NCBI GenBank assembly: GCA_051294375.1
Contig: CM119271.1
Location: 9,563,308-9,627,307, forward strand
Reading direction: 5' to 3'
From: Paraspadella gotoi
Lineage: Eukaryota; Chaetognatha
DNA length: 64,000 bases
Below, piece after piece: positions 1 to 36,609 of the stretch. The position numbers and the translations under genes were made by a program. The notes below the pieces were generated by a model. The model saw nothing but the letters and a program-made list of their open reading frames with translations. It was not told where the DNA came from and made no database searches. Position 1 is the stretch's first letter, and each line of letters starts with the position of its first letter.

Positions 1-119
1 TTGCGTTTTGAAACGAAACGTAACAAAAACAACAACCCCCCCACCACCCCTACAACCCACCTCCCCGCTTCACCTATAATCCAACTTTCCATCCCGATTG
101 GCGTCCGCCCCGGCGAACA

Positions 120-330
120 ACCTCTCCACTTTCAGCCTTCGTCATCTTCTCCCCTCGAGTCGTCAAGAGTTCTCGTCAACTCGTCCAGGGTGACGAGCCG
201 TCCCGGTTGACGTCGACGCGTTGGAGGCGCGGAGGAGATCCTCTCTCGTTGGCGGGCGGTTCCTGGCGAGGATGTCGCAGACTTCCTTGAAGGTCATGGA
301 GGAGCGGGCGCGTCAGAGGGCCAGTATCTT
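120..330 (-). pseudogene. EF-hand-like coding fragment with frame breaks
   Basis: Read on the minus strand, three frames each give a piece of one plausible protein: a helix-like segment beginning MTFKEVCDILARNR, then RVDVNRDGS, then TLDELTRTLDD followed by a short acidic end and a stop. Joined in order they look like a C-terminal EF-hand, whose loop has the D-x-N-x-D-G pattern and an acidic residue at loop position 12. The pieces are not in one frame, so at least two single-base shifts lie within about 150 bases. Either this is a decayed gene or the assembly has indel errors here. The EF-hand reading is an inference from one loop. No upstream exon could be joined with confidence; the coding-like stretch near 1,500-1,730 on the same strand may belong to the same gene. 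Confidence 0.35.
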
Positions 331-489
331 TGGATGTTGATTTGGAAATTGATATAAAGTATAAAACTAACTGACAAGTGGAGTATCGATTGAGAATTTG
401 GAATGCGTTAATAAATCTCAATGATGAGCTAGGGTAGTCTTGTATACTGGACACTAATGATTAAGTCTGCCTCATTCCCAAGATTTGAT

Positions 490-760
490 TGAAAGATGTA
501 TGAAATTGGTACAAACCCAAATATAAAATTATCCATTCATTTAATAAATAAGCTATCTTGCCCTGACTTTTGGACAGTGCTTTGGTGGTTTAATGGCCCT
601 CCATCACTCTTACAAGATAATGACACAGCAGGTCCCTGCAAGCTTTCAATCAAGACTCTCTCACAGTCTCGTTATTCACTCCCAGAGTGCCTGGCTTCCT
701 ATCAATGAAGTGGTATAATATTCAAAGAATGTTTCAATTGTATGAAAGATGTTATATTAC
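490..760 (+). repeat. Dispersed ~250-bp repeat, copy 1
   Basis: This stretch recurs as a reverse complement at 19,025-19,275, with shared landmarks: the region around 'tagcttatttattaaatga', a stretch on Cys-rich 'cttgccc', 'agactctctcacagtctcgtt' and the end 'cttcattgatagg'. Partial relics occur at about 14,935-14,960, 26,900-27,000, 29,400-29,490 and 57,570-57,650. I see no protein-coding logic; the 70-codon frame across it is fortuitous. It is probably a non-autonomous mobile element. Confidence 0.6.
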
Positions 761-1500
761 AGTCATGTGCAAAAAAATCGCGCCACTTTATTTCAGACTT
801 TAAAAATCACCCTATATACTTGATTTTTAAAAAAGATTTTAAATGTGAATTAAAATTTATAAAAAGATGATAAATTTGGCATAAACTTTATTTAAATCTG
901 GCTATCCATTTAGGAGCAGTGATTTCTAGTACTTTACTGCAAAGCGAAACGTGAAAAAATCTGATAGATTTAAGGCTAATCTTTTTTTCTTTGATATTTT
1001 TTATTCTTTGTAGTATATAAAAAATTTAAAAAAAATTATATTAGACATCCGAAGGGATTGCTAGATTGCCCCAGATTCCTAAATAATAATCTTAAGGTTA
1101 TTGAAACATACGAGGAAAGACAGATCCACATCTGAAGCTTTTAAATAAGTCTATTTTCCCCATTTGGTTTTAAAACATTCAATTTTAAAAAATCATATCT
1201 CAAAAACCACATGACCAATTGTAATAAAATTTTGACACAGCGATTCCTTTTTTAAAAAGAATTATTTTTCTTACATAATTTTTAAAAATGTTTTTATAGA
1301 ACGTCTGGATTTTAAAGTCATAAATAACGTGAGTATACATATATCGTAACCTAACATATCTTGTCCAAATCGCTTGAACCAAAAATTCCTAAATCTATCG
1401 TCCTCAATCAAAATGAAACTGAGACACCGGGACCAACGAAGACGCTTCTTCTCATCCCAATCGTGCATCAACTCCATAACTCCTCTTTTGTTCCAATCTC
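761..1500. other. AT-rich spacer, no gene seen
   Basis: An AT-rich stretch with homopolymer runs and no frame that looks like protein. No RNA gene, splice-consistent exon or clear repeat was recognised. Confidence 0.5.
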
Positions 1501-1502
1501 CC

Positions 1503-1727
1503 TCACTTCTGTATCGTCCTGCTGCTGGGATTCCTCCCCGCCTGCTGCAGCACCAACATCAGCTCTTTGCTGTCCTGCAGCTCGTCGTCCAGGGACGCCG
1601 CGACGCCGAGGTAAGCGGCGCGCGATTCGCGAACGAACTCTGTCTCGCACGGCGCCGAGAGTGACGCCGAGGCGTCGGAGACTCGACGCGACGCCGCCGA
1701 ATCGGCGCGAGAGGCGCGGGACGTCAT
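1503..1727 (-). CDS. Possible exon of unidentified protein
   Basis: A GC-rich minus-strand frame of 74 codons contains the stretch ESRAAYLGVAASLDDELQDS and then SKELMLVLQQAGRNP, which reads like a helical segment rather than chance translation. A good donor (GTGAGG) follows at the 3' end of the exon, near 1,508. I do not recognise the family. It lies between the EF-hand-like fragment and the alcohol dehydrogenase on the same strand and could be an upstream exon of the former. The N-terminal side of the frame is rich in Arg, Ala and Ser and may be intronic. Confidence 0.35.
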   Translation of the reverse strand: MTSRASRADSAASRRVSDASASLSAPCETEFVRESRAAYLGVAASLDDELQDSKELMLVLQQAGRNPSSRTIQK

Positions 1728-1729
1728 GG

Positions 1730-2453
1730 AGTGGGCGTGGCGACCGACTTGCGGCTTTGGTGTGGCTTCGTTCGATTGATTGAGTTTTGTTTGTATTATT
1801 TACTTTTATTATTATTTAGACGGTTGAAACAATGATAGTTTGAAAAATCTCGTCATTATTATTTCAAATTAAATTTTACGCATATATACTTATTTGCGTT
1901 GTAAAACCATAATTTCGATCGAAATATTGTTTAGTTCAGCAATTTTTAAATATTTAGTTTAACACTTTTCGTTCCAGTAATATATTTCAAATTTACTGCC
2001 TTTCGGACGCAGAGGCGAGTTAATTTTTTCCTTGCGAGAGCTTCGACGGTTTCCATGACAACGAACGACTCTTCTATTCCATTTTAAAAACAAAAGTCTC
2101 CGCGAATTCTCGGCCGGATAACAAAAGGTAAGTGCCTCCTATCACTGGCGCGCTTACTCTCGGACGATCTCGCTTTGCCAACAGCGGAAGGAAGTCGTTA
2201 GGACTGTGGAAGGAACGCAATGCAACGTTCAGTTCTATGATTTCATTTTCATGTCTTTGGACAAAGCTCGAGACAAACGAAAAGTAATATCAACTTTACT
2301 AATTAGTCGCAAACAAATAAATAAAAATCACCAACTAAATACATAGTATTTTTATTTCTACTTAGTTATGCTTGGCAATCGTCTAAATAAATTTTTTTAC
2401 AACCACTTAAAAAACACAAGCTTCTTTGTTCAAGGTCATATAATTGTTTAACT
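1730..2453. other. Intergenic spacer downstream of the dehydrogenase gene
   Basis: No coding exon was recognised. The sequence is AT-rich apart from a mildly GC-rich patch at 2,000-2,230. The dehydrogenase 3' untranslated region must begin at 2,453 and run leftwards; an AATAAA-like hexamer (on the minus strand) is available within 2,320-2,400. Confidence 0.4.
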
Positions 2454-5010
<2,557 letters not shown>

Positions 5011-6965
5011 TGTTTGCTCAAACTTATTCTTTCTTCTTTTCGATTTGGATAAAAAAATTGAATCGAGTTTCCAAAAATTGTTTATTTTTTTATTATTTTT
5101 ATTTTTTCTTGAGATGCGTTAAGTTTTTATAGTTAGATATTGAGGCGACTTACGATCGGTCGCTCAACGCCCGGACCAGCTTGACCTGACAGTCTTCTCG
5201 GTCCTATTACTTTGTACGGCCAGTGTAAGGTCATTGCCAAAGCGAGGGCAAAGTGACCGAGGGGACTGACCGGCACAGATAAAGAGGAGAGAGGAAGGGT
5301 TTAGAGAGAGAGAGACCGATCGTTAGTCGCTTCAATATTATGCTTAATATTTTTAACATAATTTTTTTCATCTTTTTAAAGGTGAAAGCCATATTGTGAT
5401 ATTCCTTTCGTTTAGTTGTGTTTTAGTATTTAGCGAAAACAAAGTTTGAATTTGAACTACAAAAATCGTTGTAGTACAAATTCAAACTTTGTTTTCGCTA
5501 AAAGGTGAACGCCAAAGAAAATATTGACTTCTCCTACTGACGCAACAGTATTGTTCAGTGAGTTGCCCCGCTCTGGAAATCACGGTTATAGTTATAGTTT
5601 AGTTTAGCCGCCTTGTTTGTTTATAATGATTTTTTTCTGGAAAATTAAAAGATTTGCGAACTTGACTGTATATTCTTTAAAAAAATAGTTTTTAAATACT
5701 CCCCCAAAAAAAAGAGAATACAAATAAACTCAATCAGCTCGTTTTATTTTGGTTAATTGGGATTAATTTATATTTATATTTATCTATGTATCTATTACCT
5801 ACGATGTTATACTGATAAAGAAACGAAAAAAGAACCAGATTTTCGATGATATTAACTGGTAGTAGAAAAAAAATGTTTAAACACTTTGTCAATAAAGAAA
5901 CTTAACTTTTTTAAACTTGGTAAATAATTTTAAACTTAATTAAGTTTTGGGGTCATAGAATTTAAACAAAAATAACCGTTTTCTCTCATTTTAAAAAGTT
6001 CTTTTTCAAAAATCGTTAAACTCCAGGGATCAAGAGTCCCTCGGCAGATAATCTTTGAACATCTTTAGTAATTTCCCTTTTTACTCTATCTTTCTTCATT
6101 CTTCATTATTCATTCTTTATTTCCTATTTTTTCATTCTTATTTTTTATTTCTTCATTCTTCATTCTCGCTTCTTTTGCCCTGAAGTTGAACTTCTAAACG
6201 AAGGTAGCTACTGTAAGGAAATTTAATGTAAATTCTGAAACATTCCAATTTTTTAAAAATCAAACAAATTTTCGAGTAGATATCCTCTAATAAACATGTG
6301 ATATACTTTTTGCCTAGATGGTTCCAGGCTCAATCCGAATCTATGCATATTTACAGCCTTAGCTGACGCCCCAACCTCAGCGGTGCTGTCGCTTACGATA
6401 TAAAATAAATATTACTTGCCGCTGAAGCCCTTTACCGAGTGTAAATTCTATTTTGAAGACCATATTTTAAATCAAATTTATATCAATTTTTCCTTGCACA
6501 TCACTGATTGACTGAATTTAATTTTAAATGTGTTTTACTTTTAAAATATTCAGAGAATGTTTAAATTGTAAAATAACTACGTAAAGAAAAAATATAAAAC
6601 CTACTTTTGATATGAAATAAAGGGCAAATATTATTCAAGCGATTACATTTTAATTTTTTTATCAAATCAGTTAAACAAAAAAAAAGAGTATAATGTCGCA
6701 GTAACGCATTAAGCAACTTAAGATAATAGGAATCAAAACCAAACTTATTGAGCGCAAAAATTGACGTCGTGACGTTGATGCTGTGACATCGTGACGTTGA
6801 TGCTGTGACGTCGTGACGTTGATGCAGTGACGTCTGTGAGTGTGAGGATTCGAGTTTCAATCACGATCGAGGATTTGATGACACCGTTGTCGATGTCACT
6901 CTTTCACACACTGTGAATTTGCTTCACAGACGTTTCGACTACCGAGAAAGGGCGCTTTGAACGTT
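5011..6965. other. Intergenic region between dehydrogenase and EGF gene
   Basis: The first 350 bases form the likely promoter side of the dehydrogenase; I see no convincing TATA box. A perfect-looking hairpin of a dispersed repeat family lies at 5,405-5,505 (annotated separately). The rest is AT-rich with short TTC/TTCATTC tracts (6,085-6,170) and a small direct repeat of 'gacgttgatgctgtgac' near 6,765-6,835. No coding exon recognised. Confidence 0.5.
5405..5505. repeat. Hairpin-forming copy of the hammerhead-associated repeat (no ribozyme core)
   Basis: The sequence 'gcgaaaacaaagtttgaatt' and its continuation at 5,433-5,461 is repeated as its reverse complement at 5,472-5,500, separated by the short tract 'aaaaatcgtt'. 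The left flank 'ttcctttcgtttagttgtgtt' matches the left flank of the copies at 16,600, 22,090 and 24,355. So this is a head-to-head pair of the same family, truncated before the ribozyme-like core. The arms would form a near-perfect stem of about 28 bp if transcribed. Confidence 0.75.
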
Positions 6966-31195
<24,230 letters not shown>

Positions 31196-31289
31196 TTTGC
31201 TTTTTTATTTATTTTTATTTATTTTCTTTTTTTGGTAAGGGTTACATTTATGAGAAATATTTTTTAAAGATTTTTCAAACTTGTGTAGT

Positions 31290-32445
31290 GAGGGCCGAGA
31301 ATTCTAGCTGGCACTCCTCTCTCTTAATGACTGTCAGATGATGATTAGTGATAATCACGGTATTTTATCACGGAGTATTTATATCACAAAGAATCATGTG
31401 AATATCAGTGAACATCAAAGAACATCAAAAACAAGAACTACTCAGCAATGGCTTTTATTACTTTGAGTGAGGAAAGGTTAGAAACTCTATTGGCTGAAAA
31501 ATAGGTAAGTACAAATAGATTAGATTGAGCAGACAACTATTCGGCGTCTCTCATTGGTGGGAAATTAGTTTTAGAGAGAGAGAGAGTCATCTCTTTCTTT
31601 TGATATACATAAATATCACAATTAACAAATCAAAATGTTCGAAAGTCACTAAAATAAAATTCAATTTCAATAATGTAGAGTGCCGGGAATTCTAGCTTGC
31701 ACTCTTGTGTTTTAACGACTGGCAGAGTGATTACTGATTAGTGATAATCTCGGATTTTGACAGTAAGTTTATTTCAAGAACAGGAACGCAATTTAAACAG
31801 GATTGGATCACAAGAAGAAGAAGAACTCCGGAACTATTCTACAATAACTCTTAAACTTTTGCTGAGTTAAGTCTAGAAACTCTATTGGTTGAAAATTACA
31901 AGTTAAAATAGATTTGACTGAGCAGACGACGATTTGGGGAGTGGGCCACAAATCGACGTCTCTCATTGGTGGGAAATTAGTTATTAGTTATTAGTTATAA
32001 ATTATTTTACTTTCATTGGAGCATAATGCAGCCGTTGAGATGCCGTCTGTAGAGGGGCCGGATATTCTAGCTTGCACTCCTCTCTTTTAGTGACTTAGCA
32101 GCGTGTTTTAGTGATATCACGGATTTTGGTGACAAGTTTATTTGAACAGAAATCACAAGAACAACAATTAAAACCTTCTTCTTATTCTTCTCCTTATATC
32201 TATTCTACAATTTCTTTTATACTTTTAGTTGAAACAGTCTACAAAGACTATTGGCTGATAACTATAAGTTACAATGTACATTGAATGAGCAGACGACGAT
32301 TTGGGGGGTTGGGCCCCAAATCGCCGTCTCCCATTGGACGATAATTACTGACATTTTTTTACACCAATCAGATACCTCTGCCTCTGGTGGCCAGCTCAGA
32401 AACGAGTGTTTATGACTTTTTTCTTTACGAGTTTTTACGACGACA
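31290..32445 (+). repeat. Three tandem ~375-bp repeat units upstream of the EGF gene
   Basis: Units start near 31,290, 31,675 and 32,050 with 'ccg(a/g)(g/t)a(a/t)tctagct(g/t)gcactc', then 'ggcagagtg...agtgataatc', then 'ttggctgaaaa', 'gagcagacgacga' and 'ctctcattggtgggaaatta'. A fourth, shorter copy is at 34,340-34,560. Each unit begins with TGTAG in the best copies, as an LTR would, but I see no matching internal region. They sit immediately upstream of the EGF gene's first exon and may supply or replace its promoter. Confidence 0.75.
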
Positions 32446-32734
32446 ATAATGGGTGAGAGAGAGAGAAAGAGAGAGAGAAAGGGTTTACCCTTTACACGTC
32501 CCTTGTTGCTAGCTAGTACCGGTAACTACTTTCTAGTTTCTCTCAAGATTTACTTATGAGAAAATTAAGTGGAAAACTTTGTAGACAAATTCGTTTATTT
32601 CTTTTATCAAATTGTAGACAAATTATTTATTTACAAAAGTTTTTGGTTCTTAATAGTTTGTGATAATAGTTCTGAATTCTTTCGCTCCTTTTTTACATTA
32701 CATTACTTTACATCCTGAGGCTCAGAGCTCAGTC

Positions 32735-33135
32735 CCTTTTATACTAGTGAACCGGGAGAGGGGAGTCGCGATCGCCCAACCTTCCTGATTGGGTGACGGT
32801 CGCGTCAGGGACGCGGCCGTCCGCCAATCACCTTCTTGCCGCGCCCGGGGTGTCTGGAATCACGCCCCTTGTCCAGATGTCCGACGACAACAACGACAAC
32901 AAGAATTCCGTCTCCCTGTCTACGGCGTTTTTAATGAGCCTCAGTTGTCAAAGATCTCAAAGAGAGAGAGAGAGAGATAGACAGAAAATTTGAGCGGGAG
33001 AGATAAATGGAGAGAGAGAGAGACTAAAATTTCGAAAATAACCAGAGAGGGAAGACGAGAGGAAGAAATTTTTAAGGAGACGATGACGAGGAAGGTGGCG
33101 AATTCCTACAACCCACCCCCTCAAAAATGAGAAGA
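32735..33135 (+). repeat. Diverged LTR-like copy (LTR family B)
   Basis: Shares with 35,270-35,500 and 44,610-44,840 the blocks 'ttgg(g/c)(t/g)gacggtcgcgtca', 'gacgcggccgtcc', 'gtccgacg' and 'cgacaacaagaatcc', followed by a GA-rich stretch. It ends near the sequence 'cctacaacccaccccctca', comparable to the end at 41,960-41,985. Confidence 0.6.
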
Positions 33136-33139
33136 TGAC

Positions 33140-34335
33140 AAACATCTTCGACCGTCTTTTCACCTTTGGACCCTCGCTTAGTGTCGATTTTATATACGAA
33201 CTCCGACAAGTGAGCGTGATACTTAAATTAATAATTTCGATGATTGAAATATTGAAACTTTTTTGGAAATGAAAACGTTCAGTTTATTATACTTGTGAAA
33301 TATTTTGCCTCGCCTCCTACATTTTAACCTCTTTTTCTCTCTCTCTCTCTCGTTTACGTTTTTGGTTCTATCTGAGTTATATTTGACCTATCGGTCTGAT
33401 ATCTTTGTTTGGTTACCTCAAAATTGACAGAGAGAGAAACTACGTTTTTAGTTTTACTTTGGACTCAATTAAAACGTTTCGCTCATTCTGATTACAGTTT
33501 TACGGGACTTTTTTTATATACTTGATTTGGACACCTTTTCGCGTCTTAATATTCATCAGAATTCGACTCGATATTCAGCAAAAGATTCAAGTATTCATGT
33601 AGAAAAGATCCTTCCTCACTCTACAAGGAATGGGCGACGTCTCGAACGCGCGACTCCGCGGGCGTGAAGGAGAAACACCTTCACAGTAAAACTGTATCAC
33701 CGCTTTGCGGAATCGACGTTTATTCAAAGAAACCCCAAAGTTAAGGAGTAATAAGGAGTAATAAAAATGACCTGGTTTTAATTAGAGCCGTAATAATAAA
33801 AAAAATGACATGGTATCAATCGTTTCATTAATTAAAAAAAAAAAACAACGAAAGATCGCGTTACCGTCGCCCAGTGCAAGATAATTATATAGTATATATA
33901 TATTGTATAATATATACAGGCTGTACAGAAAATAATTGTATTCAAAACGAATAATGGCAATAGTGACTTATCGCCTTCCAGCTTGATACGAGATTTTAAA
34001 TAATTTGTTTCAACAACTCTAATAACGTAGCATGACTCAAAAATAGAGTAATAATTCGGCTTTAGTGTAATAATAATATTATGTAGAAAAAATGACTTGT
34101 TTGACTTTTGACTTTTGATTTTAATTAGATTTTTTTTTTTTTTTAGCAATTGCACATTTGAACTTGATCACTACCCTAGGTGCTCTGGTTGGCACCACCC
34201 ACAATATGCAACTAACTGGCTGGGCGCACCTACATGAGCGTATTCATAAAGCATGCACACTGTCCATGAAGTTCCAAATAAATTTACTCATATGAGAATA
34301 TTAAGGGAACTGTTGATTTGTCTAGCCAACGATAT
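33140..34335. other. Non-coding spacer
   Basis: AT-rich spacer with a short CT run at 33,330-33,352. No exon or RNA gene recognised; the 107-codon minus-strand frame at 33,832-34,155 has low-complexity composition and no family resemblance. Confidence 0.45.
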
Positions 34336-34339
34336 TAAT

Positions 34340-34570
34340 GTAGAGGGCCGAATATTCTAGCTGGCACTCCTCTCTTTTAGTGACTATCAGAGTGTTTAGT
34401 GACAATCACGAATCTTTGTGATGAGTTTATTTGAACAGGAACGCAATCACAGGAATCACAGGAATCAGACCAACAACAACTCTCTAAGATCCATTCTACA
34501 ATTACTTTTATACTTTTGGCTGAATATGTCAAAATAATCGAAAATCACAGGAATAAAATTCTAGTTCAAT
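34340..34570 (+). repeat. Fourth copy of the ~375-bp repeat (partial)
   Basis: Begins 'tgtagagggccgaatattctagctggcactcc' in pieces matching the three tandem units and continues through 'gtttatttgaacagg', then diverges. Confidence 0.7.
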
Positions 34571-34794
34571 AACGTAATCTCAATTAAATTGTTGATAAAC
34601 AAGCATAAATTGATAAACACAATAGTTCAAGACAAATTTTGAAATACAAAAAAAAGGCAAGTAAATATCAAGTAAATCAGTCGCTTACATATTGCATTTA
34701 CTATTCGCAATACAATTTACTATGGGATTTTTTAAGACTTTAGTAGAACCAAATTCTGATAGTTGATTCCAAACCTTTTTTCATAATATTTTTA

Positions 34795-34931
34795 GCAGAT
34801 TCGAAAACAAAAGTTTTAGTATTTTTTACAACGATTTTTTTTACAAAGTATTGGACATGTTTCGATTCTTGTTTTTCGAGTCTTCATCAGCATTTGAAGA
34901 CTCGAAAAACAAGAGTCGAAACATGTCCAAT
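34795..34931. repeat. Hammerhead-associated repeat, inverted pair abutting an LTR
   Basis: A minus-strand core at 34,852-34,891 reads CTGATGA, stem II GACTC/GAATC, GAAACATGTCC. A second core without its CTGATGA start follows on the plus strand (34,894-34,930: GACTC/GAGTC, GAAACATGTCC). For the minus copy, stem I can form as UG with CA and CAAA with UUUG around a small bulge. The pair ends exactly where the LTR-like sequence TGTAGCATC begins. Confidence 0.75.
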
Positions 34932-35505
34932 TGTAGCATCATTGCAGCACTGTAGCATCATTGCAGCAAAGGGACAACTGTCGCCTAAAGTTGCTTTACG
35001 GGTTCTTTGGTTCTGGTGACTCCACTGGCTCGCTAATCAATTCTTCTCTCTTGCTCGTCCTTCTTTCTTTCGTTTAAATCGTGAATAAATAATAAGAAGG
35101 TTTGGTTCAACAAAAATAGGATGGCAGAAATAGTTTATTTTCTTTACAAGTGTTAAAGAACACTTCACAAAATTATATGAAGGCAAAAATAATGGAGACT
35201 AAAAATATATTATTATAAGGTTCTCTCTGATGCTTCAGAGTTGTTGCTTTATATTTTGCTCATGTGGAGGGGGTCGAGAATCGCCCCAAGTCTCCCGATT
35301 GGCGGACGGTCGCGTCAGTGACGCGGCCGTCCCCCAATCAGCTCCTTACATGTTGTCCGACGCGCGGCAACGCCTCTCTCAAAGTCCACATTTTTGTACG
35401 TCATCGACAACAACGACAACAAGAATCCGACGCCTTTCTTAATTTCAATTTTATGGTCTTAAACGTCAAGATGCTAAGAGAGAGAGAGAGAAGACAGAAA
35501 ATAGA
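34932..35505 (+). repeat. LTR-like copy A (truncated at 3' end)
   Basis: About 570 bases matching 44,287-44,840 closely, starting TGTAGCATCATTGCAGCA, with a 19-base duplication of that start. The downstream part of the longer copy is missing. The open frames within it are not protein-like. Confidence 0.8.
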
Positions 35506-36600
35506 GAAAAACATTCGTTCGGGCGAGCGGGGATAAGATTCCGATTTTCATGCTTTTTTTTGTCAGGACCAGTTTTCCATCAGAAAACAAATAAAATATT
35601 ATAATGTGGTTATATTACGAAAAGCGGGGCGTCTTGGGAAGCCCGGCCGGGAGCAATTTTAAAATTCGGTCATCTTGATATGGTACGTTGGAACCCAAAG
35701 TGGACTGGTTTTTACGGAGTTTTAGATTCCGTAACTTGGACTTACTCGTTCTCCTAGACTATACTAAATACATGGGTATGGTTACACAGTCAGATAGACT
35801 CTTGTCTTGGCTAAGACAGGGTATCTTTTTTTTCTTTAAATTTACCAAGCTTGGCTTGTTTAATTTAACAATCCAATTAACTGGTTTTTCGGGCTTATTT
35901 TCCAACGTATCGCCGTCCTTAACTATTTCTTTAAAATTGACCAAGAGATCAATTTGTGCGTTGTCATTTGTTTCCCGGTGGAGCAATCGTGGCGCAATCG
36001 TGTTTTTAAATGAAATACAATTAAATCCCCGACTTTTTCTCGCTCTGGGATTCTTTATACAGCCCTGAATGCGCATAACTTACGTTACCGGGAGACGACA
36101 AGAACCAACCGGAAAGCCATGGCACTTCGGTCGGCCAGCCGCGGTTCACGAATCAGAGGTTTTGTTGACTCGCGTGTTTATAAACATTATTCCCGCTCGA
36201 TTTTTTTTCTCTTTTTACGAAAATTATAATTAATAAATAGATTTTATGTTAAATATGTACATTTATTATTATTTTTTTTAAAAAATTTGACTGTTTGGTA
36301 AACTGTGGCGTTTTGACCAGGAGTCAAGACTACTCTGCGGCGCAAAAAAAGTAGCTACTTATTTCACACCGAGAAAAACTATATTGGATGGCCGATATTT
36401 CACCAAGATATAGAAACATAAAAAAAAAGCTTATTGAAAGATGAAGCGATTGGTCAAGTCCTATTAAATTAAGCAAAGCGTTTTTAAGTTATAGGACGTC
36501 AAAGTTGATTGGTACAAAAAATCTTATGAGAACAAATTAATTTTAGTCAAGAGAGTTTTTTCCCTATTATTAAATATTTATAATATGAAATTAGTTAAAC
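35506..36600. other. Non-coding spacer, possible degraded element
   Basis: No identifiable gene. A 126-codon plus-strand frame at 35,688-36,068 and its shadow on the other strand have no recognisable family. The end around 36,070-36,180 is moderately GC-rich. Confidence 0.4.
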
Positions 36601-36609
36601 AAAGTCAGC

